Shown piece by piece: positions 34,114 through 42,268 of a stretch of DNA of 64,000 nucleotides (position 1 is its first letter; each line of letters starts with the position of its first letter). The translations under genes were made by a program, and so were the position numbers. This DNA is from Bacteroidales bacterium (lineage in GTDB: Bacteria; Bacteroidota; Bacteroidia; Bacteroidales; F082), in contig JAFGYB010000001.1 of the NCBI GenBank assembly GCA_016936355.1, positions 124,001-188,000 of the forward strand. Direction: 5' to 3'. The notes beneath the pieces are model-generated. The model was not told the DNA's origin. It did not search any database and saw only the letters and a program-made list of their open reading frames with translations.

Positions 34114-35568
34114 TTAGGAATTCTTCTTCTTTTTCACATGAATATTGATCAGTTCATGCAATTTCTTCTTATTGACGGGTTTTGTAATGAATTCGTTGCA
34201 TCCCGATTTCAGTGCTTTGGACTTGTCGCGGGGCTGGACATAAGCTGTTTGGGCAAAGATGACAACCTCCTGATTGAATTCCCTGATGCGTCGGGTGGCT
34301 TCATTCCCATCCATCATGGGCATTTTAATATCCATTAAAATCAAATCTATATCGGGCATATTCCGGCACATTTCAACTGCAACAGTACCTGAATGTGCAA
34401 AATACAACTGGTTTTCCTTTTTATTCAGAATCTCCACCAGATATTTTTCGGATATTTCATCGTCCTCTACAATCAGAATTTTCAGGTTTTTTACCGTCGA
34501 CGACTTTTTCACTTTTTGGGCAGGAAGTTCCTTCACTTCTTCAGTATCAGGCTGGAATTTCCCGTCATAGGGAAGCTGAAACCAAAAGGTGGAACCCCTG
34601 TTTTCTTCACTTTCAACCCGAAGAGTTCCTCCCAGCATTTCGGCATAGGCTTTGGCAATGGAAAGCCCCAGTCCAATCCCCGACCGGGGAACCATACGTT
34701 CCGTATCGGACGGTACATAGCGTTTAAAAATATCTTTTTTTACTTCAGGTAAAATTCCGATTCCTGTATCCCGGACAAAAAACCGCAATACAAAATCCGA
34801 ATATACCCCCTCATTGAGTGCCACAATTTCATATCCCAAATCAACAGAACCCTTATCGGTATATTTAATGGCATTGCGCACCAAATGCGATAAAATGGCT
34901 TCAACCTTGACCCTGTCGGTTTTCAGAACGGATTGGTTATCCGTGAGAAATTTAGATAAGTTGAATTGAATATTTTTTCTAACCGCATCGAAACGAAGCC
35001 GTTGATAAATCGAATCCATCAGGTCGTTGATGTTCACCAGGGAGTCGTGCACCGTTTCCGTTCCCGATTCAATACGCAAAAGATCCAGTAATTCATTCAC
35101 AATATAAAGCATTCTTTCGCCACTGGTGTGAATCATATTGGCCGAAACTTTTTGCTGTTCCCTGGTCAGACCCGGTTCGTTCAGTAATTCAGAAAAAGTT
35201 ATAATTCCACTCATGGCCGATCGTACTTCATGACTCAGCATTTCCATATCGGGAAGGCGCGAGGCGTCTACTTTCAATCCATTCTGAAACTTTTGCTGAT
35301 CCAATTTTAAATGCTCATTAACCCTGGCCAAGTGATGCAGTTTCTTTTTAAAATGAAAATAAACATAGGCCAGTATTGCTCCGAAGAAAAGAACAATCAA
35401 TGCGAAAAACAGATGTACTTCACTGAAATATGGAATGTCCGGTTGAAAAACCGAATCCCAGACAGCATATCCATTGCTCAAGGCTATCACAATAAGTATC
35501 ACAAGATAGATTCGCATGTTTTGACCACTCATTCCCAATATTCGCTTTTGAGTATCCTCGAAATCCAT
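34114..35568 (-). CDS. Membrane hybrid histidine kinase B, paralogue of kinase A
   Basis: The 484-residue protein has the same plan as the kinase at 31725: two helices flanking a short loop with QPDIPYFSE, HisKA (His113 in LSHEVRSAMSG), HATPase (HLVRNAIKYT, DTGIGI, GIGLGLSIAKAY) and a receiver (ILIVEDDEISEKYL, LILMDIKMPMMDG, EFITKPVNKK). The H-box has lost the usual Pro (RSAM for RTPM), which in other kinases affects phosphatase or kinase turnover. The C-terminus is Lys-rich. It likely arose by tandem duplication, with an SDR gene now between the copies. Confidence 0.92.
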   Translation of the reverse strand: MDFEDTQKRILGMSGQNMRIYLVILIVIALSNGYAVWDSVFQPDIPYFSEVHLFFALIVLFFGAILAYVYFHFKKKLHHLARVNEHLKLDQQKFQNGLKVDASRLPDMEMLSHEVRSAMSGIITFSELLNEPGLTREQQKVSANMIHTSGERMLYIVNELLDLLRIESGTETVHDSLVNINDLMDSIYQRLRFDAVRKNIQFNLSKFLTDNQSVLKTDRVKVEAILSHLVRNAIKYTDKGSVDLGYEIVALNEGVYSDFVLRFFVRDTGIGILPEVKKDIFKRYVPSDTERMVPRSGIGLGLSIAKAYAEMLGGTLRVESEENRGSTFWFQLPYDGKFQPDTEEVKELPAQKVKKSSTVKNLKILIVEDDEISEKYLVEILNKKENQLYFAHSGTVAVEMCRNMPDIDLILMDIKMPMMDGNEATRRIREFNQEVVIFAQTAYVQPRDKSKALKSGCNEFITKPVNKKKLHELINIHVKKKKNS

Positions 35569-35695
35569 AGTTTGATGTCTAAGTTGGTTTCTATATTAAA
35601 TGTAAATGTATTCAAATTATTCAAAGTACCAAAACGGATTCAGCACCTGTAATGAAAGATCTGTAAATCAGTTGTATTGAACCAGAGTCATTACT

Positions 35696-36247
35696 TCAGA
35701 GGGTTGTGTTCAGTAACAGTTCGGTAGTGAATACGCTACAATACGTATGATTTAGAGCGGCCAGAAAGGCATGATGTACATCGGATGCTTTCACTTTTGT
35801 ACCACTGATTTCCAACTCTTTGGTAGCACAGGCATCTCCAACTAACCGAATAGCAAATCCCAGGTCGTGGGCGGCTCTCACCGTGGCATCCACACACATA
35901 TGGGTCATCATCCCTGAAACCACAAGCTGTGTGATTTGTTGGCTTTTCAAAAACTCCAGCAGTTCCGTTTCACGAAAGCTGTTGGGGAAATGTTTTACCA
36001 CGATTTTTTCACCGTTCTCCGGTGACACCAGTGAGTGAATTTCGGCACCGCGTGTGTCGGGTAAAAAGAATGTAGCATCTGGTTTGGTGGCTATATGCTG
36101 AATATGAACTACAGGCTTCCCTTCTGACCTGAATCGATCCAGAAGGAGTCGTGCATTCTCTCCCGCCTTTTCAGGGTTCATCAATTCCATCGAACCCCCT
36201 TTGAAGTAATCATTCTGAAGGTCGATAATAAGCAATGCTGTTTTCAT
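35696..36247 (-). CDS. Isochorismatase-family cysteine hydrolase
   Basis: About 183 residues from ATG 36247, where MKTALLIIDLQNDYFKGG begins; the longer ORF start at 36340 is outside the fold. The triad is visible: Asp in IIDLQNDY, Lys in IVVKHFPNSF and Cys in VSGMMTHMCVDATVRAA. Family members hydrolyse amides or isochorismate-like ethers (nicotinamidase-like, ureidoacrylate and so on); the substrate here is not known. Stand-alone gene, divergent from the lipoprotein at 36530. Confidence 0.93.
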   Translation of the reverse strand: MKTALLIIDLQNDYFKGGSMELMNPEKAGENARLLLDRFRSEGKPVVHIQHIATKPDATFFLPDTRGAEIHSLVSPENGEKIVVKHFPNSFRETELLEFLKSQQITQLVVSGMMTHMCVDATVRAAHDLGFAIRLVGDACATKELEISGTKVKASDVHHAFLAALNHTYCSVFTTELLLNTTL

Positions 36248-36529
36248 GTCCCTTTGTTTTCCCCAAATATCGGTATTTGTGTGAATCTGAACAAATAAAA
36301 TCTTCGGGTCATATGAGTTTGAATCCAATGATAAAAACAATCGCAGAGCGTTTGTCGGTCGTGGTTCATAGCGAACAGATTTAACTTGACAATCCCAATT
36401 AATCTCCGTATATTGAACACCTGTATAACAAGCAGATGCAATTCAAATCAGGACGGTAACAACAGGCATTACAAGCATATTCATATTAATAATCAACCTA
36501 TTTCTCACGCACATAAACAGGGAGGTATC

Positions 36530-36997
36530 ATGAAAAATTCACGAATTCTGTCCGTTGCTTTTCTGGTGTCTGCATTCTTTTTCTTATTGGGTTGTAGTCC
36601 GCAACCCCGGGATGTAACCAGCGAAATCTCCAAAGCCAATGACCGGTTTATGAAATCATTTAATTCAGGCGATGCAGCCGGAGTTGCAGCCTGTTACACG
36701 AAGGATGCAAAACTTTTTCCGCCCAACAGCGATATTATTCAGGGGCGGAAAGCCATTGAGAATTTCTGGAACGGGGGTATGCAGATGGGGATCGAAGTCG
36801 CCAAACTGGAGACCACAGTTGCCAAAAGCTACGGCAATTTTGCACTGGAAGAAGGTATCTATAAATTATACGGACCTGAAAATGTTCTGATCGATCACGG
36901 AAAATATCTTGTAACCTGGAATAAGATTGACGGTCAGTGGCAGCTGAGCCGCGACATTTGGAATACCAGCACCAAACACGTAGCCAGAGACAACTAA
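36530..36997 (+). CDS. SnoaL/DUF4440-like (NTF2-fold) lipoprotein
   Basis: About 155 residues. The lipobox is at LLGC (Cys23), after a hydrophobic stretch. The mature part ISKANDRFMKSFNSGDAAG, CYTKDAKLFPPNSDIIQG, REAIENFW-like RKAIENFWNG and WNKIDGQWQLSRDIWN is the DUF4440/SnoaL-like NTF2 fold, known for small-ligand binding or ketosteroid-isomerase-like pockets. The start is set by an unusual strong Shine-Dalgarno, GGGAGG, 5 bases before ATG, rare in this phylum; the longer ORF start at 36386 has none. No operon partner. Confidence 0.88.
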   Translation: MKNSRILSVAFLVSAFFFLLGCSPQPRDVTSEISKANDRFMKSFNSGDAAGVAACYTKDAKLFPPNSDIIQGRKAIENFWNGGMQMGIEVAKLETTVAKSYGNFALEEGIYKLYGPENVLIDHGKYLVTWNKIDGQWQLSRDIWNTSTKHVARDN

Positions 36998-37093
36998 TTC
37001 TTTCAAAATACGAGGTTAAATTCGGAACCAGTAAGAACTATTTTTCCAACCGGTTAATGGATGGCTCTTGATCGCTTTCGGCGAATCTTTAAA

Positions 37094-38032
37094 TTAGTTA
37101 TGTAATGAGGTTTTGTCAACAAAGGAAAAGACCGTACGAACAAACTGTGGGTTGTGTTCATAATACAACAGATGGCCGCCGTCTATCTTCACAATCTTCT
37201 CATGCGGGAATTTGAACGATTTGTACTGATTTATGCCCACTGCATGATCCTTTTTGCCGGTAATAACCAACACGGGACACTTAACCTCAGGAGTAATCTT
37301 TGAAAAATTCTGCTGATATTGCTTCATCATCAATGCCTTACGGGAAAAGATATACTGACTGGGATTAGAGGCATCAATCCGGTGCAGCTTTTCCACATTT
37401 TGTTTGTTATCGGAAAGTCTTTTGTAATCGAGTCCTTTGGCTTTCAATGCCTTCAGCGCTTCCATCATGGTGGGGATCAGCGCTGCATCTGTTTGGGCTT
37501 CGAAATGAGTTCCCAGCAAATGATTAATGTAGCCAATCTGTGACCGGATGGACGATTTCAGATTCAGCGTGCAATTGGCCAGGATCAATCCTTTCACATG
37601 TTCCGGGTATTTCAGGGCATAGTTGGTAGCCAGAATGCCGCCAAAGGAATGGGCCAGCAAATAAACCTGATTGACATGCAGTTTTTCCCTTACTTCGTTG
37701 ATGTCTTTCAGCATCCTTTCCAGCGAATAATCATTGTCAGAGGCACCTTCGGACCGGCCGCTGCCCCGCTGGTCAAAATAAACCATGGTGAGGTGTTTTT
37801 CCAGGTTGCTGCCGCCCATGTCCTCAAAAGACTTGCTCCAGGCACCCGGTCCTCCGTGGATAAAAATACACACAGGGCCTGTCCCCGACTCTTTTACCCA
37901 TAACTTAAGTCCGTCACTGGTGGTGATATACCCGGTGTGGTGGGGCGTGAATACCGGCTTGCTGCTTTGCGCATACAGCGGTGAGAATGAAACGAAAATG
38001 ATACTGAACAAAAGTAGGATTCCGGACCTCAT
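37094..38032 (-). CDS. Exported alpha/beta hydrolase (proline iminopeptidase-like, S33)
   Basis: The 312-residue protein has a signal peptide (ILLLFSIIFVSFSPLYAQ), then FIHGGPGAWSKSFE (oxyanion hole), FDQRGSGRSEG, the nucleophile elbow LLAHSFGGILA (Ser), ITGKKDHAVG (Asp) and IDGGHLLYYEH (His). HGGPG and DQRGxGRS are the proline iminopeptidase hallmarks, so it may trim N-terminal Pro in the periplasm; other esterase activities are possible. A TACATTTG box at 38076-38083 may be its promoter. Confidence 0.9.
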   Translation of the reverse strand: MRSGILLLFSIIFVSFSPLYAQSSKPVFTPHHTGYITTSDGLKLWVKESGTGPVCIFIHGGPGAWSKSFEDMGGSNLEKHLTMVYFDQRGSGRSEGASDNDYSLERMLKDINEVREKLHVNQVYLLAHSFGGILATNYALKYPEHVKGLILANCTLNLKSSIRSQIGYINHLLGTHFEAQTDAALIPTMMEALKALKAKGLDYKRLSDNKQNVEKLHRIDASNPSQYIFSRKALMMKQYQQNFSKITPEVKCPVLVITGKKDHAVGINQYKSFKFPHEKIVKIDGGHLLYYEHNPQFVRTVFSFVDKTSLHN

Positions 38033-38141
38033 AATTCCTGATTTAATTTTTGATAAATATGTTTAAAACAGGCTCCAAATGTAGGAAATATGGAGTCGTG
38101 ACTTTTTGTGTTTTAGAAACGTTAAGATTTTTTCGGAAAAA

Positions 38142-38381
38142 CTACTTACGGTTTATTTCGTATTGAGATACTATATCAGCTGCCTGTTCGTAATCAAATT
38201 CTTCCACAAACAACCGAATGGAACCGGCGCCGCCACCGGCTGTATACCAGGGAAACATATTGCCCATAATACCGTCTTTCTGATAGACAGCAATGCCTGC
38301 ATCTTCCAGCATGGACTGTACCAGCGCCGTTTCCCACATGGCTCCAGCGAAGACTTCTATCTGTTTAGATTGTTTTTTCAT
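38142..38381 (-). CDS. DUF2007 small protein
   Basis: The 79-residue protein reads IEVFAGAMWETALVQSMLEDAGIAVYQKDG and later IRLFVEEFDYEQAADIVSQYE, quoted here as short pieces of the DUF2007 pattern (a ferredoxin-like fold called a putative signal transducing protein). It has no signal peptide. Function unknown. It stands alone between the hydrolase and the barrel gene. Confidence 0.83.
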   Translation of the reverse strand: MKKQSKQIEVFAGAMWETALVQSMLEDAGIAVYQKDGIMGNMFPWYTAGGGAGSIRLFVEEFDYEQAADIVSQYEINRK

Positions 38382-38481
38382 TGTAAAATGATTTAATGGA
38401 TAAATTTACAATGAAAAACTGATATTTGGCAAGCTAAACTGTAAATTCAACAGAGAGGCCTTCCTGCGAAGAATACCCAGC

Positions 38482-39096
38482 TTAATTAATAAAAAATGCC
38501 AGAGAAATGCGGATTACTCTTGACATTTTAATGGTATTGGAACTGACAGGTGACAGGTTCGCCAGGCCCAACCCATATTGCGCCTTCAGTTCAAATCTGC
38601 TCAGATCAAGGCCCGCACCAAAATTCAAACCGTAATCAAAAGGTTTCAGATCATTACCGGAACCCGTTCCGTATTTAATCTTTGAAGTGTTGTCTCCATT
38701 AAAATTATATTTTCCTCCAATACCATAAGCAAAATAGGGGCCGGCAAACAGAAGTAGCTTGGTGGGTTTCATATCGATCTGATATACTAAATTAACCGGA
38801 ACTTCCAGGTAACTGGGCTTCACAGTGGTTTCTGCTCCTACAAAAGTGTATTTTGTTCCCTTGACAGCATAGAGCAACCCGGGTTGTAGTAAGAATCTAT
38901 CCCCGAATTTAAACTCGGAAATAAGTCCGACACTATAACCTGTAATGTCTTTGGTATCGAAATTAAGGCCGGGAGTGTTGATTTCCATTTTTGACAGGTC
39001 CAAACCTCCCTGAATACCAAATTTAACCTGTGCCTGTCCGCTTACGGCAAACAATGCAAAAAATGCCATTAGGGATACTGCTACGAAATTTTTCAT
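38482..39096 (-). CDS. PorT-like outer-membrane beta-barrel protein
   Basis: The 204-residue protein has a signal peptide (AVSLMAFFALFAVSGQAQ) and the OMP_b-brl_2/PorT pattern: VKFGIQGGLDLSKM, FDTKDITGYSVGLISEFKF, FLLQPGLLYAVKG, LEVPVNLVYQI, LLLFAGPYFAYGIGG, FDYGLNFGAGLDLSRF and a terminal aromatic strand. This group is widespread in Bacteroidota; only PorT proper is tied to type IX secretion, and I cannot say this is PorT. Confidence 0.88.
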   Translation of the reverse strand: MKNFVAVSLMAFFALFAVSGQAQVKFGIQGGLDLSKMEINTPGLNFDTKDITGYSVGLISEFKFGDRFLLQPGLLYAVKGTKYTFVGAETTVKPSYLEVPVNLVYQIDMKPTKLLLFAGPYFAYGIGGKYNFNGDNTSKIKYGTGSGNDLKPFDYGLNFGAGLDLSRFELKAQYGLGLANLSPVSSNTIKMSRVIRISLAFFIN

Positions 39097-39407
39097 AATA
39101 CATTAATTTTAAAGATGTCTACTCTAAAAGCTTTTCGACAGCTGCTCCGTACTCTTTTATGGATTTTCCGGATATTCCATTAATGAATTTCTGAAAATGA
39201 CAACAAGAAAATGATTTTCTCACTGCCTTGATCGGCATAAAGGTATAAAATAAATTTAGAATGATTATACATAAGACATACAAGACGGTGTACAGTAGGA
39301 TGTTAATGCGTCTGTACCATTCTAAAAAACAGCTGTTTTTTCGCATTCCAGCAAGGATTTCACCAAGCCATAAACGAGACACAAAGAAAAAGCAATACGT
39401 TATGAAT
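39097..39407. other. 311-base gap, no supported gene
   Basis: The gap lies between two minus-strand genes. It is A/T-rich and contains an 87-residue minus ORF (39119-39382) with one hydrophobic stretch and several Cys, but no recognisable domain or promoter, and an unrelated plus ORF overlaps it. I saw no convincing terminator or RNA. Confidence 0.5.
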
Positions 39408-40040
39408 TTACAGTGGTTTTTTCCTGCTGTTTTTTCGAATGGTGTTCACCAGGGGCATGGTGCCGCCGATAAATATTATGGAAGATGCTGCAATTTGCGA
39501 TAAAGTTTCATGCAGTTGAATCATGATCGCAGGGCCGACAAACCAGAAAATAACAATGACAATCATTACAGTCCTCCATACTTTGGAATCGTAATAACTT
39601 CTGATACCCGGACAATGTTCTTTTACCGCATCCATCAGATCAGTTTTGAACGCAGTCCAGTCTCCTGGATACGGACTGTTCTTATGCAAATTGAAATGGA
39701 CATTTTTGCCGTTTTTAATACCTAAATTAAAATTATCGGTTATCGAACCTGAAGTAGCATAATTTTTATACCAGGCAATTTCATCCCAGTATATATTTCG
39801 GTTACTGCTTTGAATAAAAAAGCCTTTTTCGGTAATGGTAACGGATTCTTCCCGTGGTCGACTCTTTCTTAGATAGTAGAGAACCAGGGCTAAAGGAATA
39901 ATGTAAACAGCCGTTGCCAAATTGACATTATGTGTATAAGCTGCCAGAAAGCCAGCCAGAGCGAAAAAAAACAGTAAAGTAGAAAAGGCAATGAACAGCA
40001 TCCTTTTCTTCCGCATCATTGGGAAAGTGTACGTTTTCAT
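39408..40040 (-). CDS. Membrane protein with PH-like central domain, unknown
   Basis: The 210-residue protein has two helices near the start (MLFIAFSTLLFFFALAGFLAA and TAVYIIPLALVLYYL, read in part), a soluble middle with a bPH-like pattern (VTITEKGFFIQSSNRNIYWDEIAWYKN, where ITEKGF and WDEI recur in such domains) and two more helices near the end. It is an integral inner-membrane protein of unknown role. A TAATTTTG box lies at 40063-40070. The C-terminus is basic (RKNSRKKPL). Confidence 0.72.
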   Translation of the reverse strand: MKTYTFPMMRKKRMLFIAFSTLLFFFALAGFLAAYTHNVNLATAVYIIPLALVLYYLRKSRPREESVTITEKGFFIQSSNRNIYWDEIAWYKNYATSGSITDNFNLGIKNGKNVHFNLHKNSPYPGDWTAFKTDLMDAVKEHCPGIRSYYDSKVWRTVMIVIVIFWFVGPAIMIQLHETLSQIAASSIIFIGGTMPLVNTIRKNSRKKPL

Positions 40041-40213
40041 GAAAAGAGATTTTTCTGAGTCACAAAATTAGTGTTATCCGTATATTGTTTGTTTTATCTG
40101 TAAAGAAAATGCTTTGGTTTAACTTTTTTATACGATTTCTAAATATTCGCCATCTCTCTTTTCATAGTAAATAAAGGACAACCAATCTTTTCTTATGTTT
40201 GTACAAAAATCCC

Positions 40214-41470
40214 ATGTCCGAATACATCAACAATGCCAAACTTAGAGCCGAGGCCCTGTCGCGGTTTTTCCTGGAAATGACGGAGCAAAAAGAAACGGGT
40301 GCTGAGATTGTCAAACGTTACCGGGACTATATCGACGCAGCGCATCCCTACGATGTGATTGTAGCCACAGACCGTCTGATGCAACACGGACTGGATTTGC
40401 CGGTCGTAAAAACCGGGGTCAACCGATGCATCAACATGTTATACAAAGTCTTGCATGAGCGTAAGATTCCGGAGTATGCCGACCTGCCCTTTTTCAGGGA
40501 AATGGCATTGGAAAACGAACAACTGGACCTGAGACTGCAACACATAAAACCGTTGTTGCAAGCCATCAATAATAAAGATCTTCCTTTGCAGGAAAAAGTG
40601 GAATGTTTCGAAAAATTGTTGTCAGGGATCAAAGACCTGGAAAGCTTCAACCTACATTATGTACGTAAAGAAAACATCCTCTTCCCTTCCATTGAACATC
40701 ATTTAAAAGAACACGGTTGTATCCCGCTCATGTGGTCGTACCACGACGACATCCGGAAATTAATAAAAGACATCCTGACCTTGCCGTCCGATCAGTTCCC
40801 TGATCTGGAGAAGCTGAATCAGCTCACCGGTGACTTGTTTTTCAACCTCTATGCTATTCGCTTTCGCGAAGAATATATTTTATTTCCGGTTGTAGCCGGG
40901 CTTTTTTCCGATAGGGAGACGGCTGATATGATGGTGCAGGCCTATGAAATCGGCTTTGCCTGGATCGCAGAAAAACTTCCCAATCAGGATTTGTTCATGA
41001 AACAGCATTGTATGGATAAGGAAAGCGGAACGCAAAACAGACCGGACGATAACGGTGAACCCTTTTTCGTCGATCTGGGCACCGGCTCACTAACCATCGA
41101 ACAAGCCATTATGATGTTGAACAGTCTGCCGGTGGACATTTCGTATGTAGATGAAAACGACACGGTCCGTTATTTTTCCAACCCGCCAGAACGAGTGTTT
41201 ACGCGTTCCAAAGCCATCATCGGCCGCCAAGTGGAAAAATGCCATCCCCCTTCCAGTGTACAGGCCGTAAAAGACCTTATCGAAGCGTTCCGATCCGGGA
41301 AAAAGGACAAAGAAAGCTTCTGGATACAAATGGGCGGCAAGTTTCTGCTCATTCAGTACTTTGCCCTGAGAGATGAAAACAAGCGCTTCAGGGGCACGCT
41401 GGAAGTGAGTCAGGACATTACAGACATCAGGAAGCTGGAAGGCGAGAAAAGGCTGATGAATGGAGAATAA
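40214..41470 (+). CDS. DUF438 hemerythrin/PAS protein
   Basis: About 418 residues from ATG 40214; a TTG at 40199 lies 5 codons upstream. The N-terminal DUF438 region (to about 75) has YRDYIDAAHPYDVIVATDRLMQ. A hemerythrin-like four-helix domain follows, with His/Glu ligand candidates in FNLHYVRKENILFPSIEHH, MWSYHDDIRKLI and RFREEYILFPVV. A C-terminal PAS domain comes last (VDISYVDENDTVRYFSNP, RQVEKCHPPSS, YFALRDENKRFRGTLEVSQDIT). Such proteins are thought to sense oxygen or NO or repair iron centres. A TATGTTTG box at 40194-40201 lies 12 bases upstream. The 21-bp repeat array follows its stop. Confidence 0.9.
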   Translation: MSEYINNAKLRAEALSRFFLEMTEQKETGAEIVKRYRDYIDAAHPYDVIVATDRLMQHGLDLPVVKTGVNRCINMLYKVLHERKIPEYADLPFFREMALENEQLDLRLQHIKPLLQAINNKDLPLQEKVECFEKLLSGIKDLESFNLHYVRKENILFPSIEHHLKEHGCIPLMWSYHDDIRKLIKDILTLPSDQFPDLEKLNQLTGDLFFNLYAIRFREEYILFPVVAGLFSDRETADMMVQAYEIGFAWIAEKLPNQDLFMKQHCMDKESGTQNRPDDNGEPFFVDLGTGSLTIEQAIMMLNSLPVDISYVDENDTVRYFSNPPERVFTRSKAIIGRQVEKCHPPSSVQAVKDLIEAFRSGKKDKESFWIQMGGKFLLIQYFALRDENKRFRGTLEVSQDITDIRKLEGEKRLMNGE

Positions 41471-41700
41471 CACCTGCAAAACAATCAGTAATCACAACTT
41501 AATGTAGCAAGACAACATGTTTCTGTTACCCGATAACAGGTTTCTACAAATCAATACCTGCTTATTGTTCGACAGTAAGAAGTTTCGATTGTCTAATAAT
41601 TGATTATTGTAGTCTGGCAACAACTATCTATTTACTAATAACAGGTTCTTATTGACCAATAACAACTTTCTATCGTAAAGTAGCAGGTAAAGGCACTTTT
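41471..41700. repeat. Degenerate tandem array, 21-bp period
   Basis: About ten adjoining 21-base units follow the DUF438 stop. The clearest run is 41512-41679, with unit starts at 41512, 41533, 41554, 41575, 41596, 41617, 41638 and 41659. The core reads ATAACAGGTTTCTATTG plus four variable bases. By hand, the best units match the consensus at about 15-17 of 21 positions. Phase is kept without any indel. There are no unique spacers, so it is not CRISPR. Read as codons the unit is a heptapeptide, but the best frame has no ATG and stops at 41500 and 41653. Function unknown. Confidence 0.72.
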
Positions 41701-41854
41701 ATTTCCCTTTGGGATCCCCTTTCTTCAGATGAACGGTTGTTACAATACTTTCCTCAAATCATTTTTTTAATGATTCGGTGGGTGTACTCTCGCTGCAGTC
41801 GGGAATGTTTTGGGCAAAGAGCACATAAATTCATGAAAGTTTGCTTACACCTGA
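41701..41854. other. Non-coding remainder of the intergenic region
   Basis: I see no gene. A weak A/T hairpin AATCATT-TTTTT-AATGATT lies at 41757-41775. The region may hold the 3' end of the minus-strand transcript from 41855. Confidence 0.4.
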
Positions 41855-42268
41855 TTATAGTTTATTGACCAGTTCCAGTAATTGCCGGATATCATTTTCG
41901 TAAGTCGCCTTCAGTTCTTCGGGAAAGGTCCCGTAGGCGTTCATCCGTTTCACACTGGAATCGTGGAGCAATTCCCAGATCTTGGTGCGTCGCGAATTCA
42001 CAAAATAGCTTTGGGTCAGCTGTTGTTTGTTTAGATCGTATCGTTCGTTCAACTGGGCCAGTTCCGCCTTGATTGCCAGGATGGCATCCAGAATCTTTTC
42101 CCTGTCTTCAGAATTTACATCCTTCCGGATTTCGATCATATTGTCACGGTTGGGGGCAAAAAGCTCTTCAATTTCAGTGAGCATCTTCTCAATCAGAAAA
42201 AGCGTAGAAGAAAAAGCCCGCCGATGATTGGCGGGCAATTCTATTTTGTTGTTTTCGTTATTTTGCAT
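41855..42268 (-). CDS. Hypothetical helical protein (137 aa)
   Basis: No domain recognised. From ATG 42268 it begins MQNNENNKIELPANHRRAFS and is almost wholly helical with many charged residues (FLIEKMLTEIEELF, ILDAILAIKAELAQLNERYD, VKRMNAYGTFPEELKATYEND). It has no signal or membrane segment. Its start overlaps the S9 peptidase stop by 11 bases, so it is translated from the par/peptidase transcript as the last gene. TTG at 42280 is an alternative start. Confidence 0.75.
   Translation of the reverse strand: MQNNENNKIELPANHRRAFSSTLFLIEKMLTEIEELFAPNRDNMIEIRKDVNSEDREKILDAILAIKAELAQLNERYDLNKQQLTQSYFVNSRRTKIWELLHDSSVKRMNAYGTFPEELKATYENDIRQLLELVNKL

Noticed and set aside
39119-39382. Minus-strand ORF of 87 residues between the barrel and membrane protein genes
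   Set aside because: No domain, no promoter box, odd Cys and aromatic content, and another ORF overlaps it on the plus strand. Possible but not supported.
41471-41700. 21-bp array as a CRISPR or a translated heptapeptide gene
   Set aside because: There are no spacers and no cas genes, and the best reading frame has stops at 41500 and 41653 and no ATG between them.
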